Assembly: GCF_001468395.1 (NCBI RefSeq)
Contig: NZ_LNSG01000006.1
Span: forward strand, 1-64,000
Source: Sphingopyxis sp. H073
GTDB lineage: Bacteria > Pseudomonadota > Alphaproteobacteria > Sphingomonadales > Sphingomonadaceae
Length of the DNA stretch: 64,000 nt
Direction of reading: 5' to 3'
Shown: piece after piece, positions 1 through 7,526 of the stretch
Position numbering within the stretch: position 1 is the stretch's first letter
Layout: each line of letters starts with the position of its first letter
Program-made: the position numbers and the translations under genes
Notes under the pieces: model-generated
Told to the model about the DNA's origin: nothing
Seen by the model: the letters and a program-made list of their open reading frames with translations, nothing else
Databases searched by the model: none

Positions 1-114
1 GCCGATCTGTGCGACGGCGAGCTGCCGCGCTGGTATCGCGACGACGCCGGCGATGCCGCCGAGCGGCTCGCGGTCGTCCCCGACGATGCGGAAACCGGAC
101 CGCCACAAGGCTGA
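1..114 (+). CDS. 3' end of an unidentified gene
   Basis: The first 37 codons of the window read open in frame 1 and end at TGA 112-114. The visible tail is acidic and contains ELPRWYRDD and VVPDDAETG. The start lies outside the window and no domain can be recognised from this piece. The next gene is convergent, with its stop at 171. The frame could be chance, but the open run to the window edge and the spacing favour a real gene end. Confidence 0.4.
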   Translation, partial: ADLCDGELPRWYRDDAGDAAERLAVVPDDAETGPPQG

Positions 115-170
115 ACTTTACTGAACTTTGGCCCGAAACTTGGCGGGGCGCGAACCGCCGCCGCGCCCCC

Positions 171-680
171 TCAATTCACCGTCACCCCGACCGGCACCCC
201 GCGCAGACCGCCCGCCGCGAACAGCACCCCGCCGCGCACCGCCTCGGCCGATCCGTCGAGCAAGGGCAGCGGCACCAGGGCGCGCGTCACCTCGCTGTCG
301 TCGTCGACGACCAGCCGCAGCACGGGAAAGCCCAGCCGGTCGCGCTCGATCACCACGTCGCGGATCGCCGCCAGCGGCCACGACAGGCTGCTGCCGCGAT
401 AGAGCCGCACGCCGTCGTGGAACACGTAAGAGCCGCGCTGGCGCCACAACCGCAGGCACGTCCAGAAGGCGAAGGCCGCGGCAAGCATCGCCACCGTCGC
501 GACTGCATCGCCGAACAGCAGCGCGCGGATCATCGCGCCCGCCCCGTCGGCGCGCACCGGCGCCGCCTGCCCCCACGCGAGCGCGGCGAACGCCAGCGCG
601 CTGATCACCTGCCCCGCGAGCAGCGGCTTCGCCTTCAGCCGCGCGACGACGATCATCTTCCGGTCCCGATATTGCATCAT
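171..680 (-). CDS. small PH-like membrane protein
   Basis: A 169-residue protein. The start is one of two adjacent ATGs (680 or 677); the open frame upstream of them lacks a hydrophobic start and overlaps the promoter of the gene at 810. Two hydrophobic segments lie near residues 19-38 and 48-72. They are followed by a beta-rich tail resembling bacterial PH-domain membrane proteins (YVFHDGVRLYRG, WPLAAIRDVVIE). It is probably an inner-membrane protein with a cytoplasmic beta domain. The function is unknown, and the PH-like label is fold-level inference only. Confidence 0.65.
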   Translation of the reverse strand: MMQYRDRKMIVVARLKAKPLLAGQVISALAFAALAWGQAAPVRADGAGAMIRALLFGDAVATVAMLAAAFAFWTCLRLWRQRGSYVFHDGVRLYRGSSLSWPLAAIRDVVIERDRLGFPVLRLVVDDDSEVTRALVPLPLLDGSAEAVRGGVLFAAGGLRGVPVGVTVN

Positions 681-809
681 GCCCACAGATAGGGATGGCG
701 GCGGCGCGGCGCCAGTCGCGAGGCGCGGGACAATGCGCCCCGGCCGCGCAGCAAGCCGCCTGCAAAAGCGTCGCGGCGATGCTATAAGCAAGGCGAAAGG
801 AGAAAGCCC

Positions 810-974
810 ATGCAGGCCGTAACCGAAGGCGACCGCCGCAAGGAGCTCGCGACCTTGCTCGCGCAGATCCAGGCGCACCCCGAACGCGACTGGAGCGCGG
901 CGCGAATGCGGATCGCGACGCTGAACAAGCTGGTTGGCAACAATCTCGCCGGCAAGTCCGTCAAAACGCACTGA
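810..974 (+). CDS. 54-residue helical protein
   Basis: A short gene starting at ATG 810 behind a good ribosome site (AAAGGAGAAAG) and ending at TGA 972-974. The product is mostly helical and basic: MQAVTEGDRRKELATLLAQ, then RDWSAARMRIATLNKLVGNN. It has no membrane segment and no cysteine. It looks like the small sphingomonad proteins of unknown function found next to envelope genes. It is divergent from the PH-like gene, so the roughly 130 bp between them should hold both promoters. Confidence 0.6.
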   Translation: MQAVTEGDRRKELATLLAQIQAHPERDWSAARMRIATLNKLVGNNLAGKSVKTH

Positions 975-1105
975 AATATCGGCGGGCGGTTCGTCGCGTG
1001 CGCGCGGCGCCCCGTCGCCCGCCCGCGCAACATTCGCCGCGTCCGCCGGTTTCTCTTGCCGGACGGGCGGCCGCTCCCGGCTGCCCGCAGGACAGGAGAC
1101 ACCCC

Positions 1106-1585
1106 ATGCGCAATTCCCTCACGCTGCTCGCCGCGGGTGCGGCCCTGCTCGGCGCCCCCGCCATCGCGCAGGTTGGCGGAGTGGTCGGCGGTACGGTCGA
1201 CACGACGGCGCAGGTCGGCACCGGCGCGGTCGGGAACACCGTCGGCAACGTCACCGGCCAGCTCGGCAATAGCGTCGATCGCGCCGACGGCGCCGTCAAC
1301 GGTGCGATCGACTCGGCAAAGCTCTCCGCCGCGACCCGCGAACAGGTCCGCGCCGGCGCGCAGATCACCGATGCCAAGGGCAACAGCATCGGCACCGTCC
1401 AGAGCCTCGACGGCGACAATGCGGTCGTGGTCGACGGCGGCAAGCTCTACAACATCCCGCTCTCGGCGCTTTACAGCAAGGCGAACAGCGTCACCGGGCC
1501 GCTGGTGACCAAATTGTCGCGCGCCGAGATCGCGGCCCGTGCGCACGGCAGTGCGCAGGCCAGCGCGGACGCCAAGTCGCACTGA
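1106..1585 (+). CDS. secreted Gly/Val/Thr-rich protein
   Basis: A 159-residue protein with a Sec signal peptide (MRNSLTLLAAGAALLGAPAIAQ). Next comes a low-complexity segment of repeating GGVVGGTVD/TGAVGNTVGNVTG units (about residues 22-70). The last half has a small beta fold resembling PRC-barrel or DUF2171-type domains (ITDAKGNSIGTVQSLDGDN). The start is fixed by ACAGGAGAC eight bases upstream. A periplasmic or surface role is inferred and the function is unknown. A strong terminator follows at 1655. Confidence 0.75.
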   Translation: MRNSLTLLAAGAALLGAPAIAQVGGVVGGTVDTTAQVGTGAVGNTVGNVTGQLGNSVDRADGAVNGAIDSAKLSAATREQVRAGAQITDAKGNSIGTVQSLDGDNAVVVDGGKLYNIPLSALYSKANSVTGPLVTKLSRAEIAARAHGSAQASADAKSH

Positions 1586-1654
1586 CGCGCCTTCCCCACC
1601 GCCCGCTTCCGCGTGGGTCGCCCCTCGCGGGAAAATCGTGGACGCGGGCACAGG

Positions 1655-1690
1655 ACGGAGCCGGGACGAACCACCCCGGCTCCGTTTCCT
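1655..1690 (+). terminator. rho-independent terminator
   Basis: A perfect 11-bp stem, ACGGAGCCGGG (1655-1665) with CCCGGCTCCGT (1675-1685), has a 9-base loop and a T-rich run (TTTCCTTT). It lies 70 bp after the stop at 1585. Confidence 0.8.
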
Positions 1691-1738
1691 TTGTCGGTTT
1701 GGCTCAAGCTTTTCGGGGCGGCTTTGCCCTATGAAAAC

Positions 1739-1765
1739 GGCCCGCCCCAGGGGACAGGGCGGGCC
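1739..1765. terminator. hairpin between convergent genes
   Basis: A perfect 9-bp stem, GGCCCGCCC (1739-1747) with GGGCGGGCC (1757-1765). It is flanked by AAAAC and AGTTT, so it could end transcripts from both sides. It most probably serves the minus-strand DUF2171 gene ending at 1824. The T-runs are short. Confidence 0.5.
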
Positions 1766-1823
1766 AGTTTCAAGGTGCGGGGACGCCGGATTGCGCCCCC
1801 GCCATCTATGTCCGGGGGATGGA

Positions 1824-2063
1824 CTATTCGGCTTCCTCGAACAGGTCGATCGCGTTGGCGGCGGTGGCCGACAGGCGCACCGTGTCGCCCTCGACCGCGG
1901 CGACCAGCCCGGCGGGAAGATAATGATGCTTGCCGTCGACGCTGTCGGCCTTGGTCAGCTTGATGCGTTCGCCGTCGATATGGTCGACCGTGCCCAGATG
2001 GACGCCGTCGGCGCCGATGACATTCATATCTTCCTTGATCGCGCTGTGGTCATGTTCGGCCAT
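1824..2063 (-). CDS. DUF2171 domain protein
   Basis: A 79-residue soluble protein made of one DUF2171 (PRC-barrel-like) domain. The family signature is visible as VIGADGVHLGTVDHIDGERIKLTK, broken across residues 14-38, with LPAGLVAAVEGDTVRLS after it. The start at 2063 follows GGCAAGGAGACAGACG. DUF2171 proteins are abundant in sphingomonads and often stress-linked, but no reaction is known. Confidence 0.85.
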   Translation of the reverse strand: MAEHDHSAIKEDMNVIGADGVHLGTVDHIDGERIKLTKADSVDGKHHYLPAGLVAAVEGDTVRLSATAANAIDLFEEAE

Positions 2064-2200
2064 CGTCTGTCTCCTTGCCGCTCCGGGAGGGGGAGCGCAT
2101 TCACCATACGCCCGAAAGGCGAGTCGGCTCCACCCCCTCCGACGAAGCGCCCCGCGGACAGGGTCGGCGCCGCGATCGGCACCGCCGCCAAATGCGCTCG

Positions 2201-2764
2201 TCAGCACCAGGGCCGGCGGCGTCCCTCCCACCGCCGCGCGAGCCCTTCGCCCACCAGCATGTCGCCGACGCTGTCGCCGCCGCGGGTGACGATCCGCAGC
2301 TTGCGGTCATAACGGTCGGTGTCGCGATCGACGCTTTCGAGCGTGAAGGCGCCGGCGTTCAGCCAGCGGAGCAGGCGCCCGGTCGCCGCCTCGCCCAGTT
2401 CGGCTTCCTCGGCGCAGCGCGCGGGGTGTGTCTCGGGCGTGTCGATGTCGGCGACGCGATATTTCTGCCCCTCGAACCAGAAGGTGTCGCCATCGACGAC
2501 GCAATTGCGCCCGCCGCCGCTGTGGCAGAGCCCGAAGCGTGCCGAGAGCGTGTCGGGCGCCGCGGCCCCCTCGCGGAGCAGCGGGATGCCGGCCGCGGCC
2601 TCGCGTCCGCCCGGCGTCATGTTCAGCGCACCCAGCGTGCCGACGAATCCGCCCGCGACGACCATCGCAAGCGACAGCCCGAAGCTGCGCCGCCGCCGCG
2701 GCCGCTTCGGATAGGCACGGCGCCCGGGGCGCGGCGGTTTTCGGACATATCGACGGTGGGCCAT
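2201..2764 (-). CDS. thermonuclease-family nuclease, membrane-anchored
   Basis: A 187-residue staphylococcal-nuclease-fold protein. An Arg-rich cytoplasmic tail (residues 1-27) precedes one hydrophobic anchor (about 27-48), so the nuclease domain should face the periplasm. Visible family elements are VDGDTF (90-95), ADIDTPETHPARC (105-117, with the calcium and catalytic acids) and DRYDRKLRI, which supplies the catalytic Arg. A Cys pair (80 and 88) precedes the VDGDT strand. It probably hydrolyses extracytoplasmic nucleic acid. No strong ribosome site is seen at ATG 2764. Confidence 0.85.
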   Translation of the reverse strand: MAHRRYVRKPPRPGRRAYPKRPRRRRSFGLSLAMVVAGGFVGTLGALNMTPGGREAAAGIPLLREGAAAPDTLSARFGLCHSGGGRNCVVDGDTFWFEGQKYRVADIDTPETHPARCAEEAELGEAATGRLLRWLNAGAFTLESVDRDTDRYDRKLRIVTRGGDSVGDMLVGEGLARRWEGRRRPWC

Positions 2765-2861
2765 GGCGGGCAGCCTGCCCGAAAGGGCTTATCAAAGTCC
2801 CAACGCGGCGGCTCCGCCATGGCTGGCAAACGCCACTGATCGTATCCGGCGCGGCACCGTT

Positions 2862-2875
2862 TTGACCGATATCAA
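2862..2875 (+). promoter_or_regulatory. FNR/FixK-type box
   Basis: TTGAC-CGAT-ATCAA matches TTGAY-N4-RTCAA exactly. It ends 53 bp before the ATG of the 37-residue membrane protein, so its centre would fall near -41 if transcription starts about 20 bp before that ATG. This is the usual place for Fnr/FixK activation under low oxygen. Confidence 0.55.
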
Positions 2876-2928
2876 AGAAAAAGGCGCGGCGCGGCGCCAG
2901 ACGGGGTCACCAGTCAAGGAGACCCGTC

Positions 2929-3042
2929 ATGACCAATCCGCTCTTGCAAGGCCCCGTCCTGATCTTCACCGCGATGGTGGGCAGCTTCCTGCTCGTCCTC
3001 GGCCCGATCGCGCTCGCCGACCTGATCCGAAACCGGCGCTAG
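2929..3042 (+). CDS. 37-residue single-span membrane peptide
   Basis: A very small gene with a clear ribosome site (CAAGGAGACCCGTC) before ATG 2929 and TAG at 3040. The product has one transmembrane helix (about residues 9-30: VLIFTAMVGSFLLVLGPIAL) and a basic tail, ADLIRNRR, giving N-out/C-in topology by the positive-inside rule. The size resembles small accessory subunits of respiratory oxidases (CydX or CcoQ-like), but the sequence is not recognised as one. The upstream FNR-type box suggests expression under oxygen limitation. Confidence 0.65.
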   Translation: MTNPLLQGPVLIFTAMVGSFLLVLGPIALADLIRNRR

Positions 3043-3052
3043 GCATCGGACG

Positions 3053-3379
3053 TCAGGGCGCGCCGCGCGGCGCGTCGTCGTCGATCCCGTCCTCGCCGAG
3101 CTCGCCGTCCTCGTCATCGTCGCTGCGTTCGCCGCGATAGGCGTCCATGTCGATCCGGCCCGAGCGCTCCATCTGGCGCATATGGTCGACCAGATCGGGC
3201 GTGTCGCGATCCTCGTAGCGCGCCTTCGCCTTGCGGCTCTCACCCAGCGGGCGTTCGCGCCGCGCCGCCTCGGCGACCGTCTGCGCCTGCGCGTCCTCGT
3301 CCTCCTGTTCGCGGTTCAGCGCTTCGGGCGCTTGGTCATCGCCATCACGGGATTCATCGTCACGGGGGTCGTCGGCCAT
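3053..3379 (-). CDS. acidic low-complexity protein
   Basis: A 108-residue, highly acidic protein (ADDPRDDESRDGDD; RSDDDEDGELGEDG) without hydrophobic segments, probably largely disordered. Of several in-frame ATGs, 3379 is chosen because GGAGG stands 8 bases upstream. A GGAAC-N17-CGTT promoter lies at 3412-3437, inside the end of the upstream gene, so it is probably a general-stress-response protein. It is convergent with the 37-residue peptide gene, 10 bp apart. Confidence 0.65.
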   Translation of the reverse strand: MADDPRDDESRDGDDQAPEALNREQEDEDAQAQTVAEAARRERPLGESRKAKARYEDRDTPDLVDHMRQMERSGRIDMDAYRGERSDDDEDGELGEDGIDDDAPRGAP

Positions 3380-3411
3380 CGTCATCGCCTCCATTGCCAG
3401 GATCAACAGAT

Positions 3412-3437
3412 AACGCGCGGCGGGACCCGGCCGTTCC
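3412..3437 (-). promoter_or_regulatory. sigma-EcfG-type promoter
   Basis: On the minus strand, GGAAC (3437-3433) is followed after exactly 17 bases by CGTT (3415-3412). This is the alphaproteobacterial general-stress (EcfG) promoter consensus. It is 33 bp upstream of the ATG at 3379 and abuts the stop of the DsbA-family gene. Confidence 0.6.
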
Positions 3438-4127
3438 TCAGGCCGCCGCGGCCAGCACCTTGCTCTCGATCACGCGGATGAACATGTCGGGATCCTGCGC
3501 GCCCGGCACCATCATCCGGCCGCCGAGGATGAACGCGGGAACCCCGGTCACATTCTGGTCGGCCCAATAGGCCTCTTCGACGCGGACCATCTCGCCATAA
3601 TCGTCGCCCGCGAGGATCGCGGCAGCGCGTACGCGGTCGAGCCCGACCGATGCCGCCACATCGGCGAGCACCGCATGATCGGAAACATCACGATTATCGG
3701 TGAAATGCGCCCTGAACAGCGCCAACTTCAGCGCGGTCTGCACGCCCGTCGCCGCCGCCTGCTCGGGCTCCTCGAGCGCCCCCGCCCAGGTCAGCAGCCG
3801 GTGCGCGTCGAAGCTGTTGCGCATCCGGAACTCCGGACCGCGGTTGAAGGCGAAGCCCAGCTCGCGCGCGATATCTGCCAGCCGTCCGCTGTTCGCGCGG
3901 CTCTGGTCCGCGCTGATGCCATATTTGCGCATCACATGCGCGGCCGCATCCTCGCCCTCGGGCGGCATGTCGGGATTGAGCTCGAACGGGTGCCACTGGA
4001 CCCGAAACGCCAGCCGCCCCTCGAAATGCGCCATCACCTTTTCGAACTTCAGCCAGCCGATGATGCACCAGGGGCACATGACATCGGACACGATGTCGAC
4101 GGACAGGCGCGGCAGCACTTCGGTCAC
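3438..4127 (-). CDS. DsbA family oxidoreductase, FrnE-like
   Basis: A 229-residue thioredoxin-fold protein with the CPWC motif at 18-21 (SDVMCPWCIIG), the FrnE-type signature WHPFELNPDMP, and a C-terminal cis-Pro loop, NVTGVPAFILGG. There is no signal peptide, so it is cytoplasmic, like FrnE proteins that act in disulfide exchange or glutathione-linked chemistry. The length matches the family. The acidic stress-protein gene lies directly downstream on the same strand. Confidence 0.88.
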   Translation of the reverse strand: MTEVLPRLSVDIVSDVMCPWCIIGWLKFEKVMAHFEGRLAFRVQWHPFELNPDMPPEGEDAAAHVMRKYGISADQSRANSGRLADIARELGFAFNRGPEFRMRNSFDAHRLLTWAGALEEPEQAAATGVQTALKLALFRAHFTDNRDVSDHAVLADVAASVGLDRVRAAAILAGDDYGEMVRVEEAYWADQNVTGVPAFILGGRMMVPGAQDPDMFIRVIESKVLAAAA

Positions 4128-4188
4128 GGCAAATCTCCAACCGGCACGGCGACCGTCGCGTCGCCCGAGCCGCCCCTATACCATCGCG

Positions 4189-4329
4189 TCACTTCGTCGG
4201 CGACCGCCGGTCCTTGCCCGTCCTGCGCTCGCCCTCGCGGCGCTCGGGACCGTCATAGGCCGGATCGTCGACGACACGCCGATCCTCCCGCCGCCGATCC
4301 GCCGGCCTACGCGTCTTATCGCCCGACAT
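4189..4329 (-). CDS. 46-residue Arg-rich charged protein
   Basis: A small gene with a strong ribosome site (GGAAGGGGGGC) before ATG 4329 and TGA at 4191-4189. The product is almost entirely charged and built of repeated basic/acidic blocks: RRPADRRREDRR, then YDGPERREGERR, then TGKDRRSPTK. It has no hydrophobic core, so it should be disordered and could bind nucleic acid or membrane surfaces. It is not recognised by name. Codon use and ribosome site support it over a chance frame. Confidence 0.55.
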   Translation of the reverse strand: MSGDKTRRPADRRREDRRVVDDPAYDGPERREGERRTGKDRRSPTK

Positions 4330-4418
4330 AACAGCCCCCCTTCCCGTAAAAAGGAAATCAGAAGCAACCCTGCCGCCAGTAACTCACATTATCGGCCAAA
4401 AGACAAGGAAAGCCCAAT

Positions 4419-4847
4419 TTAATGCAGGGTGTCGGCGGCCGCGGCAATAGTATCGCCGCGCGACGCACGCCCCGAAAGCACCCACCAGCTTCCGGCCATC
4501 AGCAACAGCGTCAGCGCCTCGATGATCATCGCCTGCACGATCGCCGCGCCGACCGCATCGCCCAACGCCGCCCCGATCAGCCGACCGGCCAGCGCGGTGC
4601 CATAGAGCGCCGCGGGCACCAGCAGCGCGCCGGTCCAGCCGCGCACCAGCGCACCGATGGCCGCGCTCCCCGCAGCGACAAGGAAGAAGGCCGACAGGTC
4701 GGCGCGCACGGTGTTCGCCGCAGCCCCGTCGACCGCGATGGCGAAGGTTTCGGCATAGGTCGCGGGATCGAGCAGCCCCTGCGCGCCCAATATGGTGAAA
4801 AAGACCGCCCACAGCAGGACGGCGCCGCGCAAGACCCAGTTGACCAT
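4419..4847 (-). CDS. DUF4345-like four-helix membrane protein
   Basis: A 142-residue integral membrane protein with four predicted helices (AVLLWAVFFTILGAQGLL, LSAFFLVAAGSAAIGALV, ALLVPAALYGTALAGRLI, IEALTLLLMAGSWWVL). The layout and Gly/Ala packing fit DUF4345. The start at 4847 is chosen over 4883 because GGGAGAAAAGCG precedes it. It sits between the Arg-rich small gene and mnmA on the same strand. No activity is known for the family. Confidence 0.7.
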   Translation of the reverse strand: MVNWVLRGAVLLWAVFFTILGAQGLLDPATYAETFAIAVDGAAANTVRADLSAFFLVAAGSAAIGALVRGWTGALLVPAALYGTALAGRLIGAALGDAVGAAIVQAMIIEALTLLLMAGSWWVLSGRASRGDTIAAAADTLH

Positions 4848-4901
4848 CGCTTTTCTCCCTGATTTACCCGCAGGCTGCGGCATCGGGAGGAAAAGCGCAA
4901 T

Positions 4902-6050
4902 CTATTCCGCGGCGAACGTCTCTTCGATCCAGCCGCCGCCCAGCACGCGGCTCTCGTCCGCCGCGTCGTACAGCACCGCCGCCTGTCCCGGCGCGACGCC
5001 ATATTCGGCCGCGGCGAAGACCAGCCGGTCGCCCGTCACGAGCGCGGGCACAGGCTTCGCCATGCTGCGCACCTTCGCGAGCACCGCACGTCCCTCGACG
5101 TCGGCGAGCCAGTTGGTTTCGCCGAGCCGCGCGCCCGATACCGCGAGCGCCCGCCGCGGCCCGACGACGACTTCCTTTGTCTCCGCATCGAGCCGGATGA
5201 CATACAGGGGCTCGGCCTGCCCGCCGATCTCGATCCCGCGCCGCTGGCCGACCGTATAGTGGATCAGCCCCTTGTGGGCGCCGAGTATGGTGCCGTCGAC
5301 ATGGACGATCGCGCCCTGATCGTCGGCGTCGGGGCGCAGCTTGCGGACGAGGGTCGCGTAGTCGCCGTCGGGGACGAAACAGATGTCCTGGCTGTCGGGC
5401 TTGCTCGCAACGCCGAGACCGAGCTCGCGCGCGATGTCGCGCACCACGCTCTTTTCCAGCCCGCCGAGCGGAAAGCGCAGGAAGTCGAGCTGCTCCTGTG
5501 TCGTAGCGAACAGGAAATAGCTCTGGTCGCGCGCCGGATCGACCGCGCGGTGCAGTTCGGCGCCCGCCGGGCCCATGACGCGGCGGACATAATGGCCGGT
5601 CGCAAGGCAATCGGCACCCAGGTCCTTCGCGAGTTGGAACAGGTCGGTGAACTTCACCCCCATGTTGCAGCGCACGCAGGGGATCGGCGTCCGTCCGGCG
5701 AGATATTCGTCGGCGAACTGGTCGATCACCGTGTCGCGGAAGCGGCTTTCATGATCATGGACGTGATGCGCGAAACCCAGCCGGTCGGCGACCGCTCGGG
5801 CGTCGCGGATATCCTGCCCGGCGCAACACGCCCCGACGCGCTTCGCTTTCGCGCCATGATCGTAGAGCTGGAGCGTCACGCCGATCACCTCGGCGCCCGA
5901 CCGTGCGGCGAGCGCGGCGACGACGCTCGAATCGACTCCGCCCGACATCGCGACGACGACTCGCCGGTTCTTCAGCGGTTCGGCAAGCTGGAAGTCGGCG
6001 CGGGCGAGGCCGTCGGGGGCGGAAATCGTCTCGATCATGGTCGGCGCCAT
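4902..6050 (-). CDS. mnmA: tRNA-specific 2-thiouridylase MnmA
   Basis: A 382-residue enzyme that thiolates uridine 34 in tRNAs for Lys, Glu and Gln, taking sulfur from a persulfide relay and activating U34 with ATP. Visible are the PP-loop SGGVDSS (36-42), the catalytic Cys in IPCVRCN (C125 region), and the second Cys in SQDICFV. The length is typical. ATG 6038 is an alternative start. Downstream TGA falls 54 bp before the DUF4345-like gene. Confidence 0.96.
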   Translation of the reverse strand: MAPTMIETISAPDGLARADFQLAEPLKNRRVVVAMSGGVDSSVVAALAARSGAEVIGVTLQLYDHGAKAKRVGACCAGQDIRDARAVADRLGFAHHVHDHESRFRDTVIDQFADEYLAGRTPIPCVRCNMGVKFTDLFQLAKDLGADCLATGHYVRRVMGPAGAELHRAVDPARDQSYFLFATTQEQLDFLRFPLGGLEKSVVRDIARELGLGVASKPDSQDICFVPDGDYATLVRKLRPDADDQGAIVHVDGTILGAHKGLIHYTVGQRRGIEIGGQAEPLYVIRLDAETKEVVVGPRRALAVSGARLGETNWLADVEGRAVLAKVRSMAKPVPALVTGDRLVFAAAEYGVAPGQAAVLYDAADESRVLGGGWIEETFAAE

Positions 6051-6091
6051 CTAGGGATGCGAACCTCAAAATACCAGCTTTTCCGCGCTGT

Positions 6092-6109
6092 GCGTCAAGA
6101 TATTGACGC
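6092..6109. promoter_or_regulatory. palindrome upstream of the sciP operon
   Basis: GCGTCAA-GATA-TTGACGC is a perfect 7-bp inverted repeat. Its right arm contains a -35-like TTGACG. It is a plausible operator for the gene pair starting at 6183. The protein that binds it is unknown. Confidence 0.4.
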
Positions 6110-6112
6110 CGG

Positions 6113-6127
6113 TTAAGCTTCGCTAAC
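6113..6127 (+). promoter_or_regulatory. CtrA-like box, one half imperfect
   Basis: TTAA-GCTTCGC-TAAC resembles the CtrA recognition sequence TTAA-N7-TTAA, with a perfect first half and an altered second half. It lies 56 bp before the 6183 gene. Context supports it, because the second gene of the unit encodes the CtrA inhibitor SciP. Confidence 0.35.
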
Positions 6128-6182
6128 AGGGGCTGAAACGGGCATTTACTGGACCTTAGCTCCTCTGATCTAGACAGGCTGC

Positions 6183-6557
6183 ATGAACGCCAGCCCGTCA
6201 AATATCCCGCAGCTTTCCGCCGCGACGAGCCTGTCGAACCCCGGCTTCGACATCCTGCTCGCCGTGTCGGAAGCACGCCAGTCGGCGCTGCCAACCGTGC
6301 GCATGGTGCGCGCGCAGGCGACTCGCGAACGCCACGCGGAAAAGATCGGCGCGCTGCGCGACATGCTGCTCGGCACCGCCCCCGCCGCGGCGTCCGAGGG
6401 CGTCCGGCCGGCGCGCTTCTTCGACTTGTCGGACCCCGCGAACGCCCTGTCCGAAACTGTGAATGACCTGTTTACCAGAGGGTTTCAGCCGATGTTGAGT
6501 CCCGCCGATCTACATCCCCTCTTGTCGGCTCGCCCGATCCCCCACGACGAAGATTAA
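6183..6557 (+). CDS. uncharacterised protein in front of sciP
   Basis: A 124-residue protein without signal peptide or membrane segment. It has an Ala/Arg-rich helical middle (VRMVRAQATRERHAEKIGALR) and a C-terminal part with FFDLSDPANALSETVNDLF. No family is recognised. It ends 4 bp before sciP and is surely co-transcribed with it, so a role near cell-cycle or motility control is possible. The ribosome site is weak (AGACAGGCTGC). Confidence 0.6.
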   Translation: MNASPSNIPQLSAATSLSNPGFDILLAVSEARQSALPTVRMVRAQATRERHAEKIGALRDMLLGTAPAAASEGVRPARFFDLSDPANALSETVNDLFTRGFQPMLSPADLHPLLSARPIPHDED

Positions 6558-6561
6558 TGGA

Positions 6562-6867
6562 ATGAATATGATCGAGAATCAGAAAATCCGGCCCGCACAG
6601 GTCATCGGTCCGCTCGGCGAACCGTTGACGCTCGACTCGCTGCCGCCGCCGACGACCACCCGCTGGGTCGTTCGCCGCAAGGCAGAGGTCGTCGCCGCGG
6701 TCAACGGCGGTCTGCTGACTGTCGATGAAGCGTGCGAACGCTATGGCCTGACGCTCGAGGAATTTGCCGGCTGGCAGCGGTCGATCGACCGCAGCGGTAT
6801 GCCGGGTCTCCGCGTCACGCGCATCCAGCACTACCGCGACCTCTATGAGCGCCAGCAACGCTTCTGA
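6562..6867 (+). CDS. sciP: CtrA inhibitor SciP (DUF1153)
   Basis: A 101-residue DUF1153 protein. The core VIGPLGEPLTLDSLPPP, then TRWVVRRKAEVVAAV, then LTVDEACERYGLTLEEF is the helix-turn-helix seen in Caulobacter SciP. SciP binds the master regulator CtrA and blocks its activation of target promoters. The match runs over nearly the whole protein, so the assignment is firm; the physiological role in this organism is inferred. Start M1 or M3 (6568) cannot be separated. A clear terminator follows. Confidence 0.9.
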   Translation: MNMIENQKIRPAQVIGPLGEPLTLDSLPPPTTTRWVVRRKAEVVAAVNGGLLTVDEACERYGLTLEEFAGWQRSIDRSGMPGLRVTRIQHYRDLYERQQRF

Positions 6868-6896
6868 TAAAAGGACGCGCCCGAAGGGGTCATGAA

Positions 6897-6925
6897 GGGG
6901 GCGCCTGCGGGCGCCCTCTTTTTTG
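6897..6925 (+). terminator. rho-independent terminator after sciP
   Basis: The 7-bp stem GGGCGCC (6899-6905) pairs with GGCGCCC (6910-6916) around a TGCG loop. TCTTTTTT follows. Confidence 0.9.
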
Positions 6926-7022
6926 CCCAAAATCCCGCGATTTCCGCGGCTTCGAAAATTCGATGCAACCTTGCCATTCACCGGGCGTTAAGCCCCCGAG
7001 TCAATTTTGGAGAGAACTCGAT

Positions 7023-7307
7023 ATGCGCAAGATGATCATCGCCCTCACCGCCGCATCGGCCCTGGCGCTCGGCGCCTGCCAGAGCAAGGAAGCCGACAAG
7101 GTGGAGGACCAGGCCGAAGCCCAGGCCGACGCGATCGATGCCCAGGCCGACGCAATGCCTGAGGGCGCCGCCAAGGAAGCCACCGAAGCCAAGGCCGACG
7201 CCGTCGAAGCCGCGGGCGAGGAAAAGGCGAACGCGATGGACGATAACGGCGAAATCGCCCCGTCCGAGGTCAAGGACGCCACGACGGCTCCCGCCGAAAA
7301 GAAATAA
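7023..7307 (+). CDS. small acidic lipoprotein with repeats
   Basis: A 94-residue protein with a lipoprotein signal: MRKMIIALTAASALALGAC, the lipobox being LGAC. The mature part is a run of Ala/Glu/Asp/Lys heptad-like repeats (VEDQAEAQADAIDAQADAM), likely one long amphipathic helix, as in Lpp-type or stress-induced envelope proteins. GGAGAGAACTCGAT precedes ATG 7023. It has its own terminator and is a single-gene unit. Confidence 0.8.
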   Translation: MRKMIIALTAASALALGACQSKEADKVEDQAEAQADAIDAQADAMPEGAAKEATEAKADAVEAAGEEKANAMDDNGEIAPSEVKDATTAPAEKK

Positions 7308-7330
7308 GGAGCTCCGCGATTGGGTCGCGG

Positions 7331-7366
7331 AAGGGCGCCCGGCGAAAGCCGCGGCGCCCTTTGCTT
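7331..7366 (+). terminator. terminator after the lipoprotein gene
   Basis: AAGGGCGCC (7331-7339) pairs with GGCGCCCTT (7353-7361), with an inner CGGC/GCCG stem. A TTTGCTT stretch follows. Confidence 0.7.
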
Positions 7367-7526
7367 GTCCGCCGCCCGCCGAATTCATCCCCCTGTGCGC
7401 CACGTCACCGCGACGTCATGCCGTCGCGGCTAGAAGGGATTCGCGAGGGGGCGATCCAAGCTCCGTCACGCTCCCTCCCGCCGCGGTCTGCGACCCGCCG
7501 CGGCGGGCAGGACTAGCCCCAAATCT

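Noticed and set aside
2119-2230. Minus-strand extension of the DUF2171 gene
   Set aside because: The family begins at MAEHDH. The extension lacks a ribosome site and is Arg/Pro-rich.
7440-7526. Terminator after the GNAT gene
   Set aside because: CCGCCGCGG-type repeats can pair in several ways, but no defined stem with a T-run stands out.
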